Origin: Merdimonas faecis
GTDB taxonomy: Bacteria > Bacillota > Clostridia > Lachnospirales > Lachnospiraceae
DNA: 64,000 nucleotides
Direction of reading: 5' to 3'
Assembly (NCBI RefSeq): GCF_001754075.1
Contig: NZ_MIEH01000018.1
Span: forward strand, 434,001 to 498,000
Shown: positions 10,383-18,458 of the stretch, one piece after another
Layout of the letters: each line of letters opens with the position of its first letter
How positions within the stretch are numbered: the first letter of the stretch is position 1
The notes under the pieces: model-generated
Told to the model about the DNA's origin: nothing
Seen by the model: the letters and a program-made list of their open reading frames with translations, nothing else
Databases searched by the model: none
Translations under genes and position numbers: made by a program

Positions 10383-10411
10383 AGTATATCATCACGGTAT
10401 TCAAACATCAA
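10383..10411 (-). promoter_or_regulatory. Sigma-A type promoter for pflB
   Basis: TTGATG (10406-10411) and TATACT (10383-10388) on the minus strand, 17-base spacer. It lies about 45 bases upstream of the chosen pflB start and downstream of the yajC terminator. Confidence 0.75.
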
Positions 10412-10420
10412 GGTTTATTT

Positions 10421-10435
10421 TGATAATAGTTATCA
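10421..10435. promoter_or_regulatory. Fur/PerR-like palindrome upstream of the pflB -35
   Basis: The 15-mer TGATAATAGTTATCA is a 6-3-6 inverted repeat that differs by one base from the classical Fur 7-1-7 consensus TGATAATNATTATCA. It ends ten bases upstream of the pflB -35 box. The regulator is not identifiable from the window; Fur, PerR or another FUR-family protein is inference. Confidence 0.5.
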
Positions 10436-10495
10436 TTCTCCTCTATGTATGGAATTTAGTACAAGAAACAGGAAAGATCTTCCTTATCTGTACGC

Positions 10496-10535
10496 AAAAA
10501 CGCTCCGGGATCCTGCACTTGCAATCCCGAAGCGT
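10496..10535 (-). terminator. Rho-independent terminator after yajC
   Basis: On the minus strand, arms ACGCTTCGGGAT and ATCCCGGAGCGT enclose a short loop and are followed by TTTTTG. It separates yajC from the pflB promoter. Confidence 0.85.
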
Positions 10536-10551
10536 CTCATTTTCTGCTTAT

Positions 10552-10857
10552 CTATTCTGCTGCTGCCTTTTCTACCTGGGCAACCGCTGCCTTCTGCATT
10601 GGAATCCGGCAATTTCGGTTGCTGCCGAACTCTACAATGATGTCATCATCACTGATGTCAATGATAACACCGTAAAATCCGCTGGTCGTCAGCACGGTAT
10701 CTCCCACTTCCATTTCGGAGATCATAGCCTGAACTCTTTTCTGCTCTTTTCTCTGTGGTCTGATAAAAATAAACCAGAAGCCTGCAAAGATCACTGCATA
10801 TACCAGGATCAGCAATACCCAGCTTCCGCCGGAGTTCTGTGATGCTAATGCGTACAT
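10552..10857 (-). CDS. yajC: Preprotein translocase subunit YajC
   Basis: Small membrane protein that associates with SecDF and the SecYEG channel. It is 101 residues with one N-terminal transmembrane helix (WVLLILVYAVIFAGFWFIFI, about residues 12-31), followed by the diagnostic RPQRKEQKRVQAMISEMEVGDTV and a short beta domain (VLTTSGFYGVIIDI). The pairing with tgt just upstream is conserved in many bacteria. It has its own promoter at 10893-10921 and an AGGAGG ribosome site, and ends at a strong terminator. Usual length; nothing odd. Confidence 0.94.
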   Translation of the reverse strand: MYALASQNSGGSWVLLILVYAVIFAGFWFIFIRPQRKEQKRVQAMISEMEVGDTVLTTSGFYGVIIDISDDDIIVEFGSNRNCRIPMQKAAVAQVEKAAAE

Positions 10858-10892
10858 AATAATTCCTCCTAATATCTATAAACACTATTGCT

Positions 10893-10921
10893 ATCATACA
10901 CAAAAATGTGCATTTCTTCAA
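10893..10921 (-). promoter_or_regulatory. Promoter in the tgt-yajC gap
   Basis: Minus-strand TTGAAG (10916-10921) and TATGAT (10893-10898), 17-base spacer, upstream of yajC. It would let yajC be expressed apart from tgt. Confidence 0.6.
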
Positions 10922-10947
10922 GTAATTTCCTGCAATTCATGGAATTT

Positions 10948-12081
10948 TTAGGATTTTCCGCCTGTCATTCCCTCTATTTTCCGCTTTTTATATGCCTGAT
11001 AATTTCCAGCTTCGATTGCTTCCCGGATTTCTTCCATCATAGTATTATAAAAATACAGATTATGAAGCACACACAGGCGCATCCCCAGCATTTCCTTGGC
11101 TTTTAAAAGATGCCGGATATATGCTCTGGAATAAGTGCGGCAGGCCGGACACCGACATCCTTCTTCGATCGGTCTGTCGTCCAGCTCATACTTTGCGTTA
11201 AAAAGATTCAGTTTCCCATGATTTGTATAGACATGGCCATGCCGTCCGTTCCTGCTGGGGTACACACAGTCAAAAAAGTCTACGCCCCTGTCCACGGCTT
11301 CCAGAATATTTACCGGCGTTCCCACACCCATCAGGTAAGTCGGCTTTGTTTCCGGCAGATACGGCACTACTGCATCCAGGATCCTGTACATATCCTCATG
11401 AGACTCTCCTACAGCCAGCCCTCCAATGGCATAACCGTCCAGATCGAGCTCTGCGATCTGCCGGGCATGGCGGATACGGATGTCTTCATAAACACCACCC
11501 TGATTGATGCCAAACAGCATCTGCTTCCGGTTGATCGTATCCGGAAGGCTGTTGAGTCTTTCCATCTCCTTTTTGCACCGCACAAGCCACCTTGACGTAC
11601 GCTCCACAGAGCGCTCCATATATTCTCTGTCCGCCACACTGGAGGGACATTCATCAAAGGCCATCGCTATGGTAGACGCCAGATTAGACTGGATCTGCAT
11701 ACTCTCCTCCGGGCCCATGAAAATTTTCTTTCCATCAATATGAGAATGAAAATAAACGCCCTCTTCTTTGATCTTTCTTAAGCCCGCCAGGGAAAACACC
11801 TGGAATCCTCCGGAATCTGTCAGGATCGGCTTATCCCAGGCCATAAATTTATGAAGCCCTCCCAGCTTCCGGATCACCTGATCTCCCGGCCTTACGTGAA
11901 GATGATACGTATTGGACAATTCGATCTGAGTCTTGATCCCCCTAAGATCATCTGTAGAGACCGCACCCTTGATAGCGGCCACAGTTCCCACATTCATAAA
12001 TACAGGGGTCTCAACGACCCCGTGTACCGTAGTAAATCTTCCTCTTTTTGCTTTTCCGTCTTTCTTCAGTAATTGATACAT
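10948..12081 (-). CDS. tgt: tRNA-guanine(34) transglycosylase
   Basis: Swaps guanine-34 for preQ1 (bacterial type) in tRNAs with GUN anticodons, in the queuosine pathway. I use the ATG at 12081 (MYQLLKKDGKAKRGRF), 377 residues, behind AAGGGGAAG. Active-site landmarks: the catalytic Asp in ILTDSGGFQVFSL, MAFDECPSS, GLAVGESHEDMY and the second Asp in VDFFDCVYPSRNGRHG. Zinc ligands are the Cys residues of GCRCPACRTYS and the His in RLCVLHNLYF. It follows the L,D-transpeptidase gene by 11 bases, so the two are probably cotranscribed, an unusual partnership. Confidence 0.96.
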   Translation of the reverse strand: MYQLLKKDGKAKRGRFTTVHGVVETPVFMNVGTVAAIKGAVSTDDLRGIKTQIELSNTYHLHVRPGDQVIRKLGGLHKFMAWDKPILTDSGGFQVFSLAGLRKIKEEGVYFHSHIDGKKIFMGPEESMQIQSNLASTIAMAFDECPSSVADREYMERSVERTSRWLVRCKKEMERLNSLPDTINRKQMLFGINQGGVYEDIRIRHARQIAELDLDGYAIGGLAVGESHEDMYRILDAVVPYLPETKPTYLMGVGTPVNILEAVDRGVDFFDCVYPSRNGRHGHVYTNHGKLNLFNAKYELDDRPIEEGCRCPACRTYSRAYIRHLLKAKEMLGMRLCVLHNLYFYNTMMEEIREAIEAGNYQAYKKRKIEGMTGGKS

Positions 12082-12092
12082 AGCTTCCCCTT

Positions 12093-13865
12093 TTAGTAAT
12101 GGCATACCACCGGCGTTCCTGCCGAGATCAGATTATAAAGCTGCCCGGCCACGTCATACGGCAGGTTAATACAGCCGTGAGAGCCGTTGGTCAGATAGCG
12201 GGAGCCTCCGAAGGACGACTGCCATGTAGCGTCATGGAATCCGATCCCTCCATTGAATGGCATCCAGTATTTAACCGGGGTTTCATACTCGTAGGATCCG
12301 TCCGGGCGCTTTTCTCCCCGCAGAGTCTGATCCAGCGCTTTGTACGCCAGCGAATAGACTCCCTGCGGCGTGCCGTTCCCATTATTCGGATTTCCCGTTA
12401 CACATGCTGAGGAAAGAACTACCTGTCCGTTCTGTACAAAATATATCATCTGATTCGTCAGATCTACCTCCGCATAAGTGCTGCCATAGTCATTTCCCTC
12501 ATGGCTTGCTCCCCGGCTGGCATAGCTCGGTTCCCTGGTCACAGTTTCCGCATTCTGGATGTTGGCGATCAGCGCATTGTACTCCGCCTCCTGATCGATC
12601 TGCCATCCGTAGCTTCCGCCCTCTACCGTCGCCTGATTTCCGGTTGCGGTAGTGATCGTGCGAGCCTTGCCTTTTGTATTATATTTGTCTGCCAGTGACT
12701 GGATATATGCCTTTACGGCATCCTGGCTGAATGTAACATTCATATCTGCATCCACCGTCACCCACTGAGAAATGACAGATGCATCCACAACCTCTGTATA
12801 AGGGCTGAAGTCATATGTAACATTCGCCCCCAGATAACTGTTCATGGTATCAGCCGCTGTCTGCACCTCCTCAGATTCTGCCGTGAATCTCGGAAGAATA
12901 TAACACCCGGCCTCTGTCAGATCCAGTGTAGACTGAAATCCATTGATAGCCGCATTTACTGCTTCATTAAATTTCTCTGTGTCGATCTGTGTACCGACCA
13001 CTTCATCCACGACAACAAACTTATCGGTCTGGAACTCCGGATGTGCGTCAACAGACGCTGTCTGATTCTCCTCTGCCAGGCACTGAAGGCCTGCAATCTG
13101 TTCATTCAGCGCTTCCTCGTCATACTCCACGCCTACCTTCGCCTCAATCTCCGGCGCATCCCACAGGGATGTGATCCACAGCAGCTTGTTCTGGTTTTCT
13201 GCCAGCTTGGCCAGCTCGTCTCCCGGTACATATTCCAGCGCAATGTCGCTGCCGGAAATTGTCTCCGTACCGCCGTCAGACTCCTCCAGTGTCAGCACAT
13301 AGTCTTCTACCTGCTGTTCCATATACTTTTCCACCTGACTGACGCTCTGCAGGGAAAAATTAGTCCCGTTAATCCTGGTATTAAACATGAAATGGCTGTT
13401 AAAATATATAGCAAAGCCTACATATACAAGAATCAGCACGCCCAGAATACTTCCGATCACAATCAGCGCTTTCTTTTTTCGTCTTTTCTTTTTCTCGGCT
13501 TTTTCCGGATCCTGTTCTTCTGCATCCGCTTCGTCCTCATCTGCGCCGGATGGTTCTAACTCATCCGCCTCTTCTTCCGGCGTCTCCTCGTCGATAAACT
13601 CTGCCATGCTGGGATCCTCCTCCATCTCATCGCCTTCGTCATAAAATTCTTCGTCTGAGAAAGTGTCGTCTCCAAAATCCTCTTCATCTTCGAAGTCGTC
13701 TTCGTCTTCAAAGTCATCTTCGTCTTCGAAGTCGTCTTCGTCTTCAAAGTCGTCTTCGTCTTCAAAGTCGTCTTCGTCAAAGGCATCTGTCTGATCCAGA
13801 TCGTCCATGATCTCATTCATGGTTTCTTCCATGATCTCCTCTGCCCTTTTGTCATTCTTACTCAT
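12093..13865 (-). CDS. Membrane-anchored L,D-transpeptidase with acidic tail
   Basis: Likely makes 3-3 peptidoglycan crosslinks or attaches proteins to the wall; topology predicts the catalytic part outside the cell. Of 590 residues, 1-120 are extremely acidic and include a sixfold DEDDFE repeat (about 30-65). A basic stretch KKKRRKKK precedes one transmembrane helix (about 133-155), so the acidic tail is cytoplasmic. A middle region (about 200-450) resembles the putative peptidoglycan-binding domain often found before YkuD domains. The C-terminal YkuD domain has the catalytic motif HDATW and SHGCINLP, with His563 and Cys565. No signal-peptidase site is evident. Confident in enzyme class, not in exact role. 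Confidence 0.88.
   Translation of the reverse strand: MSKNDKRAEEIMEETMNEIMDDLDQTDAFDEDDFEDEDDFEDEDDFEDEDDFEDEDDFEDEEDFGDDTFSDEEFYDEGDEMEEDPSMAEFIDEETPEEEADELEPSGADEDEADAEEQDPEKAEKKKRRKKKALIVIGSILGVLILVYVGFAIYFNSHFMFNTRINGTNFSLQSVSQVEKYMEQQVEDYVLTLEESDGGTETISGSDIALEYVPGDELAKLAENQNKLLWITSLWDAPEIEAKVGVEYDEEALNEQIAGLQCLAEENQTASVDAHPEFQTDKFVVVDEVVGTQIDTEKFNEAVNAAINGFQSTLDLTEAGCYILPRFTAESEEVQTAADTMNSYLGANVTYDFSPYTEVVDASVISQWVTVDADMNVTFSQDAVKAYIQSLADKYNTKGKARTITTATGNQATVEGGSYGWQIDQEAEYNALIANIQNAETVTREPSYASRGASHEGNDYGSTYAEVDLTNQMIYFVQNGQVVLSSACVTGNPNNGNGTPQGVYSLAYKALDQTLRGEKRPDGSYEYETPVKYWMPFNGGIGFHDATWQSSFGGSRYLTNGSHGCINLPYDVAGQLYNLISAGTPVVCHY
13671..13778 (-). repeat. 18-bp tandem repeat coding for DEDDFE
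   Basis: Five exact and one degenerate copies (last unit DEEDFG) of a six-residue acidic unit, encoded by near-identical 18-base units inside the L,D-transpeptidase gene. Synonymous differences between units are few, so the array looks recently expanded and may vary in copy number between strains without breaking the frame. Confidence 0.85.
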
Positions 13866-14005
13866 TATCCTTACTCCTCTTTATATCACATCCGGCAAAT
13901 AAAATATGCCCATAATATTCATACTCTCCTATTATAATATGCATATATTTAAAAGTACAGCATAAAATCACAAAAAAAAGTGAAGTTTTTTTGAAGACTT
14001 TATGA

Positions 14006-14034
14006 TTGCAGGTTCCCCGTCTTTTCTATATAAT
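14006..14034 (+). promoter_or_regulatory. Promoter for aroC
   Basis: TTGCAG (14006-14011) and TATAAT (14029-14034), 17-base spacer, followed by AAAGGAG and the aroC ATG at 14080. It lies in the 214-base divergent spacer between the L,D-transpeptidase gene and aroC. I see no equally good promoter for the minus strand there. Confidence 0.75.
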
Positions 14035-14079
14035 AGATGTCATTGGATTACATCTTTTAGAAAAGGAGCTTGAACGATT

Positions 14080-15180
14080 ATGTCTGGATCAACATTTGGA
14101 AGATTATTCACCGTCACAACCTGGGGAGAATCCCACGGTCCCGCCATCGGCGCCGTTATCGACGGATGTCCTGCCGGTCTTCCTCTCTCGGCAAAGGATA
14201 TCCAGCCTTATCTGAACCGGCGGAAACCTGGCCAGAGCCGTTACTCTACCGCCAGACAGGAAGACGATAAAGTACAGATTCTCTCTGGTGTTTTCGAAGG
14301 CTTTACAACGGGAACCCCCATTTCGGTCATGATCTATAATCACGACCAGCGTTCCAGAGACTATAGCAATGTCATGGACACTTACCGTCCCGGACATGCT
14401 GACTATACCTATGATGCCAAATATGGTTTCCGCGATTACAGGGGCGGCGGGCGTTCCTCCGGCCGGGAGACCATCGGGCGCGTGGCTGCCGGGGCCATTG
14501 CCTCAAAGCTGCTGGCCTCCCTGGGGATCCGGCTGACTGCATACACCCGGTCTATCGGTGCCTTTTGCATCCCCGAGGACGAGACCGATCTTTCCTGTAT
14601 TTTCCAGAACAGCCTGTATATGCCAAGCATGGAATGGGCCAAAAAGGCATCGGAATACCTGGAAAGCTGTATAAAGGAACTGGACTCCTCCGGCGGAACC
14701 ATCGAATGCCTGATTGACGGGGTTCCTGCCGGAATTGGCGATCCGGTCTTTGAAAAGCTGGATGCCTCTCTTGCGAAAGCAGTCATGTCCATCGGCGCTG
14801 TCAAGGGTGTAGAGATTGGAGAAGGCTTTGCCTCTTCCCTTCTCCTTGGAAGCCAGAATAACGACCCCTTCTACTGCGAAAATGGCCGTCTGTCCAAGAA
14901 GAGCAACCACGCCGGCGGCATCCTGGGCGGCATCAGCGACGGCAGCCAGATCATTCTCCGGGCAGCAGTAAAGCCGACAGCTTCTATTTCCAAACCACAG
15001 CAGACTGTCACCCGCAATATGGAAAATACTACTCTGACAGTCAAAGGGCGGCACGATCCCGTGATCGTCCCCAGAGCGGTGGTAGTTGTGGAGGCTATGG
15101 CAGCTTTAGCGGTCGCAGACGCCATGCTTGCCAATATGTCTTCCCGCCTGGAATCCATTCAGACATTTTATAAAAGATAA
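14080..15180 (+). CDS. aroC: Chorismate synthase
   Basis: Last step of the shikimate pathway: reduced-FMN-dependent loss of phosphate from EPSP to give chorismate. The 366 residues match the family. Signatures: FGRLFTVTTWGESHGPAIG, then RPGHADYTYDAKYGFRDYRGGGRSSGRET, and the C-terminal GRHDPVIVPRAVVVVEAM. The conserved His of GESHG and the Asp of GRHDP are kept. It starts at an ATG behind AAAGGAG with a consensus promoter. It stands alone on the plus strand and converges with the nucleoside kinase gene at a shared hairpin. No other aro genes are nearby. Confidence 0.97.
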   Translation: MSGSTFGRLFTVTTWGESHGPAIGAVIDGCPAGLPLSAKDIQPYLNRRKPGQSRYSTARQEDDKVQILSGVFEGFTTGTPISVMIYNHDQRSRDYSNVMDTYRPGHADYTYDAKYGFRDYRGGGRSSGRETIGRVAAGAIASKLLASLGIRLTAYTRSIGAFCIPEDETDLSCIFQNSLYMPSMEWAKKASEYLESCIKELDSSGGTIECLIDGVPAGIGDPVFEKLDASLAKAVMSIGAVKGVEIGEGFASSLLLGSQNNDPFYCENGRLSKKSNHAGGILGGISDGSQIILRAAVKPTASISKPQQTVTRNMENTTLTVKGRHDPVIVPRAVVVVEAMAALAVADAMLANMSSRLESIQTFYKR

Positions 15181-15191
15181 AAGCTATGAAA

Positions 15192-15229
15192 CAGGGCCTG
15201 TGAAAAGATGATTTCTTTCACAAGCCCTG
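15192..15229. terminator. Bidirectional hairpin between aroC and the nucleoside kinase
   Basis: Arms CAGGGCCTGTGAAA and TTTCACAAGCCCTG form a long near-perfect stem between two convergent genes. U-tracts are weak on both sides, so efficiency is uncertain. Confidence 0.6.
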
Positions 15230-15264
15230 ACAATTTCTATCCTATTAATCTTATTAATATAGCG

Positions 15265-16932
15265 TCAGATCCTGAAACATCCCCCGCCTATAAATTCTCT
15301 CAGCAGAGAATTGGTCGGAACATTTTCACTGCCGATCCCTACAAAATAATCCAAAAACTTCAAAAGCCGTTTTGCCTCTGTGTACTCCGGCTCATCCCGA
15401 CCGATCCCAAACAGCCGGGCTTCTACATAAGGCTTCAATACCGCCAGTTCATAAATCAGCGCAGAATTAAACATCACATCTGCCTCTTCCTGATACGGGA
15501 AAATATTTTTTTCCTCTCCCATCCGTACCGACGGCCACATCCGGATCGTATCTTTAGCCGATGATCCTCTGGTCCTGGCGTCCCGCACGATCCTTCGGAG
15601 AAGGCGCCCGTCCGTGGTAGGAATCCGGTTATGCTCATCAATATTCAGCTGGGTCAGAGCGCTGATATAAATCTTAAACTTATTTCTGTCATCCAGCTGT
15701 CTGGTCAGCTCAGGATTCAGGCAGTGGATCCCTTCTATTACAAGCACATCATTGGCCCCCAGCTTCTTGCGCTGATTTCCGTATTCCTTATGCCCTGTCA
15801 CAAAATTAAATGTGGGAATTGTTACCTCTTTCCCCTCCAGCAGATCGGAAAGCTGCCTGTTAAACAGATCCACATCCACAGCCTCCAGGCACTCGAAATC
15901 AAAATTCCCATTCTCATCTTTTGGATTTTCTTCCCTTTCCACAAAATAATTGTCTACCGCGATCGGATGAGGTGTCAGTCCGTTTACCCGAAGCTGGACA
16001 GACAGGCGATGAGAAAATGTGGTCTTCCCAGAAGAGGATGGGCCGGCAATCAGCACAAATTTGACCTCCGGGCGCCTGGCTATCTCTGCCGCGATATCTG
16101 CGATCTTTTTTTCCTGCAGCGCCTCCTGCACCAAGACGATCTCACTTAAATCCCCTCCGGTAATCTTATCGTTCAGATCGCCTACCGTTTCAATCCCCTG
16201 CATGTCTCCCCATCTTGTAGACTCCTTCAGCACATGGAACAGTTTATTTTGCGGCTCAAAAGGCGGCACCTCCTTGGGGTTCTTGCGTTCCGGCATCTGG
16301 ATTACAAATCCTTCATCATAGAGATAGAGCTTAAAATATTTCAGATATTTCGCACTAGGCACCATGTACCCGTAAAAATAGTCCTCAAACTCGTTCATAC
16401 TGTAAATGTTGACCTTGGACACCCGTCTGTACTCAAACAGACGCTCCTTATCATACATTCCATGCTGGCGGAATAACGCAATAGCGTCATCGGTATGTAC
16501 AGACCTTTTCCGGATCGGCAGATCCATCGCCACCATCTCCTCCATCCTGGCTGATACCTGGTCGAGGAACTCCTGGTCTACCTTTACCTTTCCGGTAATA
16601 GTACAGTAATATCCTTTGCTGACAGAATAATGGATCCGCACCTTCTCGATATTTTCGTGATGTCCCACATCATAGACAGCCTTGACCAGCATCAGGCTCA
16701 TGCTTCTTTTATAGGTCTTATGTCCGGCCTGGTCTGCCGTGGTCTCGAATTTCAGGACACAGTCGCCCTTTATTTGTTTTGTCAGCTCCTGCAGCTTTCC
16801 ATCCACAAATACTAAAACGATATCTTCCGGGTAATCCTTCTGATATTCTTCTGCAATCTCAAGATAGGTAGTCCCTTCCGGATATTCCCGGATATCTTCT
16901 CCGATCTGAACGTGATACGTCTTTCTGTCCAT
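15265..16932 (-). CDS. TGS-domain nucleoside (uridine-type) kinase
   Basis: Likely phosphorylates a nucleoside with ATP or GTP in the cytoplasm. The C-terminal half (about 280-480) is a uridine kinase/phosphoribulokinase-type P-loop domain with Walker A GPSSSGKTTFSHRL, the substrate motif IAVDNYFVEREENP, and the second acidic motif VLVIEGIHCLNPEL. The N-terminal 60 residues look like a TGS domain (IREYPEGTTYLEIAEEYQ), followed by a region like the second additional domain of threonyl-tRNA synthetase. This fusion is recurrent in clostridia; its true substrate is not settled by sequence. Length 555 residues. It follows the Nif3-like gene by 21 bases at the distal end of the sigma factor operon. 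Confidence 0.82.
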   Translation of the reverse strand: MDRKTYHVQIGEDIREYPEGTTYLEIAEEYQKDYPEDIVLVFVDGKLQELTKQIKGDCVLKFETTADQAGHKTYKRSMSLMLVKAVYDVGHHENIEKVRIHYSVSKGYYCTITGKVKVDQEFLDQVSARMEEMVAMDLPIRKRSVHTDDAIALFRQHGMYDKERLFEYRRVSKVNIYSMNEFEDYFYGYMVPSAKYLKYFKLYLYDEGFVIQMPERKNPKEVPPFEPQNKLFHVLKESTRWGDMQGIETVGDLNDKITGGDLSEIVLVQEALQEKKIADIAAEIARRPEVKFVLIAGPSSSGKTTFSHRLSVQLRVNGLTPHPIAVDNYFVEREENPKDENGNFDFECLEAVDVDLFNRQLSDLLEGKEVTIPTFNFVTGHKEYGNQRKKLGANDVLVIEGIHCLNPELTRQLDDRNKFKIYISALTQLNIDEHNRIPTTDGRLLRRIVRDARTRGSSAKDTIRMWPSVRMGEEKNIFPYQEEADVMFNSALIYELAVLKPYVEARLFGIGRDEPEYTEAKRLLKFLDYFVGIGSENVPTNSLLREFIGGGCFRI

Positions 16933-16953
16933 ACTCTCCCTCCAGTCTTTTTA

Positions 16954-17733
16954 TCACAGCACTGTAAACGGATCCTTTCTGGGCGCCGTTATGACTTCCA
17001 CGCCTGCAAAGCTTCGCTCCAGAAACTGTTTCATATCTTTGATAAAAATATGTTCGATCCCGTAGTGTCCGGCATCGATCACCGCAAGTCCCCGGGCCAC
17101 GGCGTCAATTCCCTCATGATGTCCGATGTCTCCGGTAACCAGCACGTCTGCACCCATGGCGATCGCCGGATCTATCATACTCTTTCCGGAGCCGGGTGAG
17201 ACTGCGATTCTTTTCACCGCTCCCGCAAGGTCTCCAAACGCCTGGACTGTCTGAAGCCCGAAGGCTTTCTTTACCGTTTCACAGTAATCCTGAAGGGAAA
17301 CAGGATCCGGAAGATCTGCCACACGTCCGATCCCCTCTGTTTTCGGTGTCTCACAGGTAACCTCCAGTACCCTGGCGTCTGACAAGCCCAGATACTCGCC
17401 TGAAAGCTCCGACATCCGCAGCACATCATAGTTTGTATGCATCGCATAGTAGGCCATATCTGCCCGGATCATCCGGAGCAGCCGTCTTCCGATAAAATCC
17501 TCATCTGTGATCCGGGACACCGGCGAAAAGATCATGGGATGATGTGTCACCAGAAGATCCGCACCGGCGGCTTTTGCCGCTTCGATCACCTCATCGGTAG
17601 CATCCAATGCTACATATATGCGTCTTACTTCTTTTTCATGACTCCCGGCCAGAAGTCCTACGTTGTCCCATTCCATCGCATAGTTTCTGGGATAAGATTT
17701 TTCAATGTTCTCTATGATTTCCCGGCACTTCAT
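16954..17733 (-). CDS. Nif3-like dinuclear metal-centre protein
   Basis: Member of the NIF3/YqfO family (GTP cyclohydrolase I type 2 fold), a toroidal metal-binding protein of unknown biochemical role. I start it at MKCREIIENIEKSYP (17733), 259 residues, because an AGGAGG lies nine bases upstream; an upstream in-frame ATG is inside trmK. Metal ligands are visible: the His pair in LLVTHHPMIFSP, the Asp in YVALDATDEVIEAA, and the late His/Glu in DAGHYGIEHIFIK. This is the short form without the central PII-like insertion. It is placed right after trmK, as in many Firmicutes, so a link to tRNA metabolism is possible but unproven. Confidence 0.88.
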   Translation of the reverse strand: MKCREIIENIEKSYPRNYAMEWDNVGLLAGSHEKEVRRIYVALDATDEVIEAAKAAGADLLVTHHPMIFSPVSRITDEDFIGRRLLRMIRADMAYYAMHTNYDVLRMSELSGEYLGLSDARVLEVTCETPKTEGIGRVADLPDPVSLQDYCETVKKAFGLQTVQAFGDLAGAVKRIAVSPGSGKSMIDPAIAMGADVLVTGDIGHHEGIDAVARGLAVIDAGHYGIEHIFIKDMKQFLERSFAGVEVITAPRKDPFTVL

Positions 17734-17746
17734 CTGTAACCTCCTG

Positions 17747-18445
17747 TTATGCTTCATAGTGTGCAAGAGCCTGGCGGATCTTTCTCCACTCCTCCTGCAC
17801 CTCTTTTTCCCGCTCCCTTGCGGTAGGGCTGTTTTTGTGGCGGCGAAGCTGCTCTAAGATACTTTCTCTGATTCCTTGCTCCCGCAGAAGATACGTCCTA
17901 AGCACCGGATCTTTCTCCTCAAGGAGCCTTTTGCCGTACAGATATTCATATTCCTCATAGGGTTCGCCGCTTCCGTGGACGGCCCGCATCATGGGATAGA
18001 ATTTGCCGCTTTCTTCCACCATCCGCTCCTCCACCATCCGATAACCGTGCTCATTTAAATACCTGCGCACCTTATCAATCTCGGACTGGGGCTGCAGAAT
18101 AAAGGAGGATATCTCTTTCACTGTCTCCGGGCTGTCTTCCAGGATATGGATCACAAGACCGCCCCCCATTCCGGCGGCGATCATCGTATCCACCTCCCCC
18201 GGTGTCACTTCCCTGAGGCCGTCGGAAAGCCTGGTCTCGATCTGTCCTTTCAGCCCGTGGCCGACGATATGCATCCTTGCCCGCTCCAGCGGACCTTTTT
18301 TTACATCCAGGGCGATCACCTTTGAGGCGATTCCTTCCTGGATCAGATAGATGGGTATGTATCCATGATCAGTCCCAATATCTGCAACAGAGGCGCCCTC
18401 TGTCACAAGACCTGCAACTGCATGAAGTCTTTTTGATAGTTCCAT
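17747..18445 (-). CDS. trmK: tRNA (adenine(22)-N1)-methyltransferase
   Basis: SAM-dependent methylation of A22 in bacterial tRNAs. The 232 residues begin with the typical MELSKRLHAVAGLVTEG. SAM-binding motif I is ASVADIGTDHGYIPIYLI, the acidic motif II is KVIALDVKKGPLERA, and motif IV is VDTMIAAGMGGGLVIHIL. The C-terminal helical coiled part (LLREQGIRESILEQL) matches the family. It is positioned between rpoD and the Nif3-like gene, the conserved Firmicutes order. Fourteen bases separate it from rpoD. Confidence 0.95.
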   Translation of the reverse strand: MELSKRLHAVAGLVTEGASVADIGTDHGYIPIYLIQEGIASKVIALDVKKGPLERARMHIVGHGLKGQIETRLSDGLREVTPGEVDTMIAAGMGGGLVIHILEDSPETVKEISSFILQPQSEIDKVRRYLNEHGYRMVEERMVEESGKFYPMMRAVHGSGEPYEEYEYLYGKRLLEEKDPVLRTYLLREQGIRESILEQLRRHKNSPTAREREKEVQEEWRKIRQALAHYEA

Positions 18446-18458
18446 AGGCGCCTCTTTC

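Noticed and set aside
13671-13778. CRISPR-like array
   Set aside because: The 18-bp units are tandem without spacers and encode a protein repeat in frame.
15192-15229. Small RNA gene between aroC and the nucleoside kinase gene
   Set aside because: The hairpin between convergent genes is better explained as a shared terminator; no promoter was seen.
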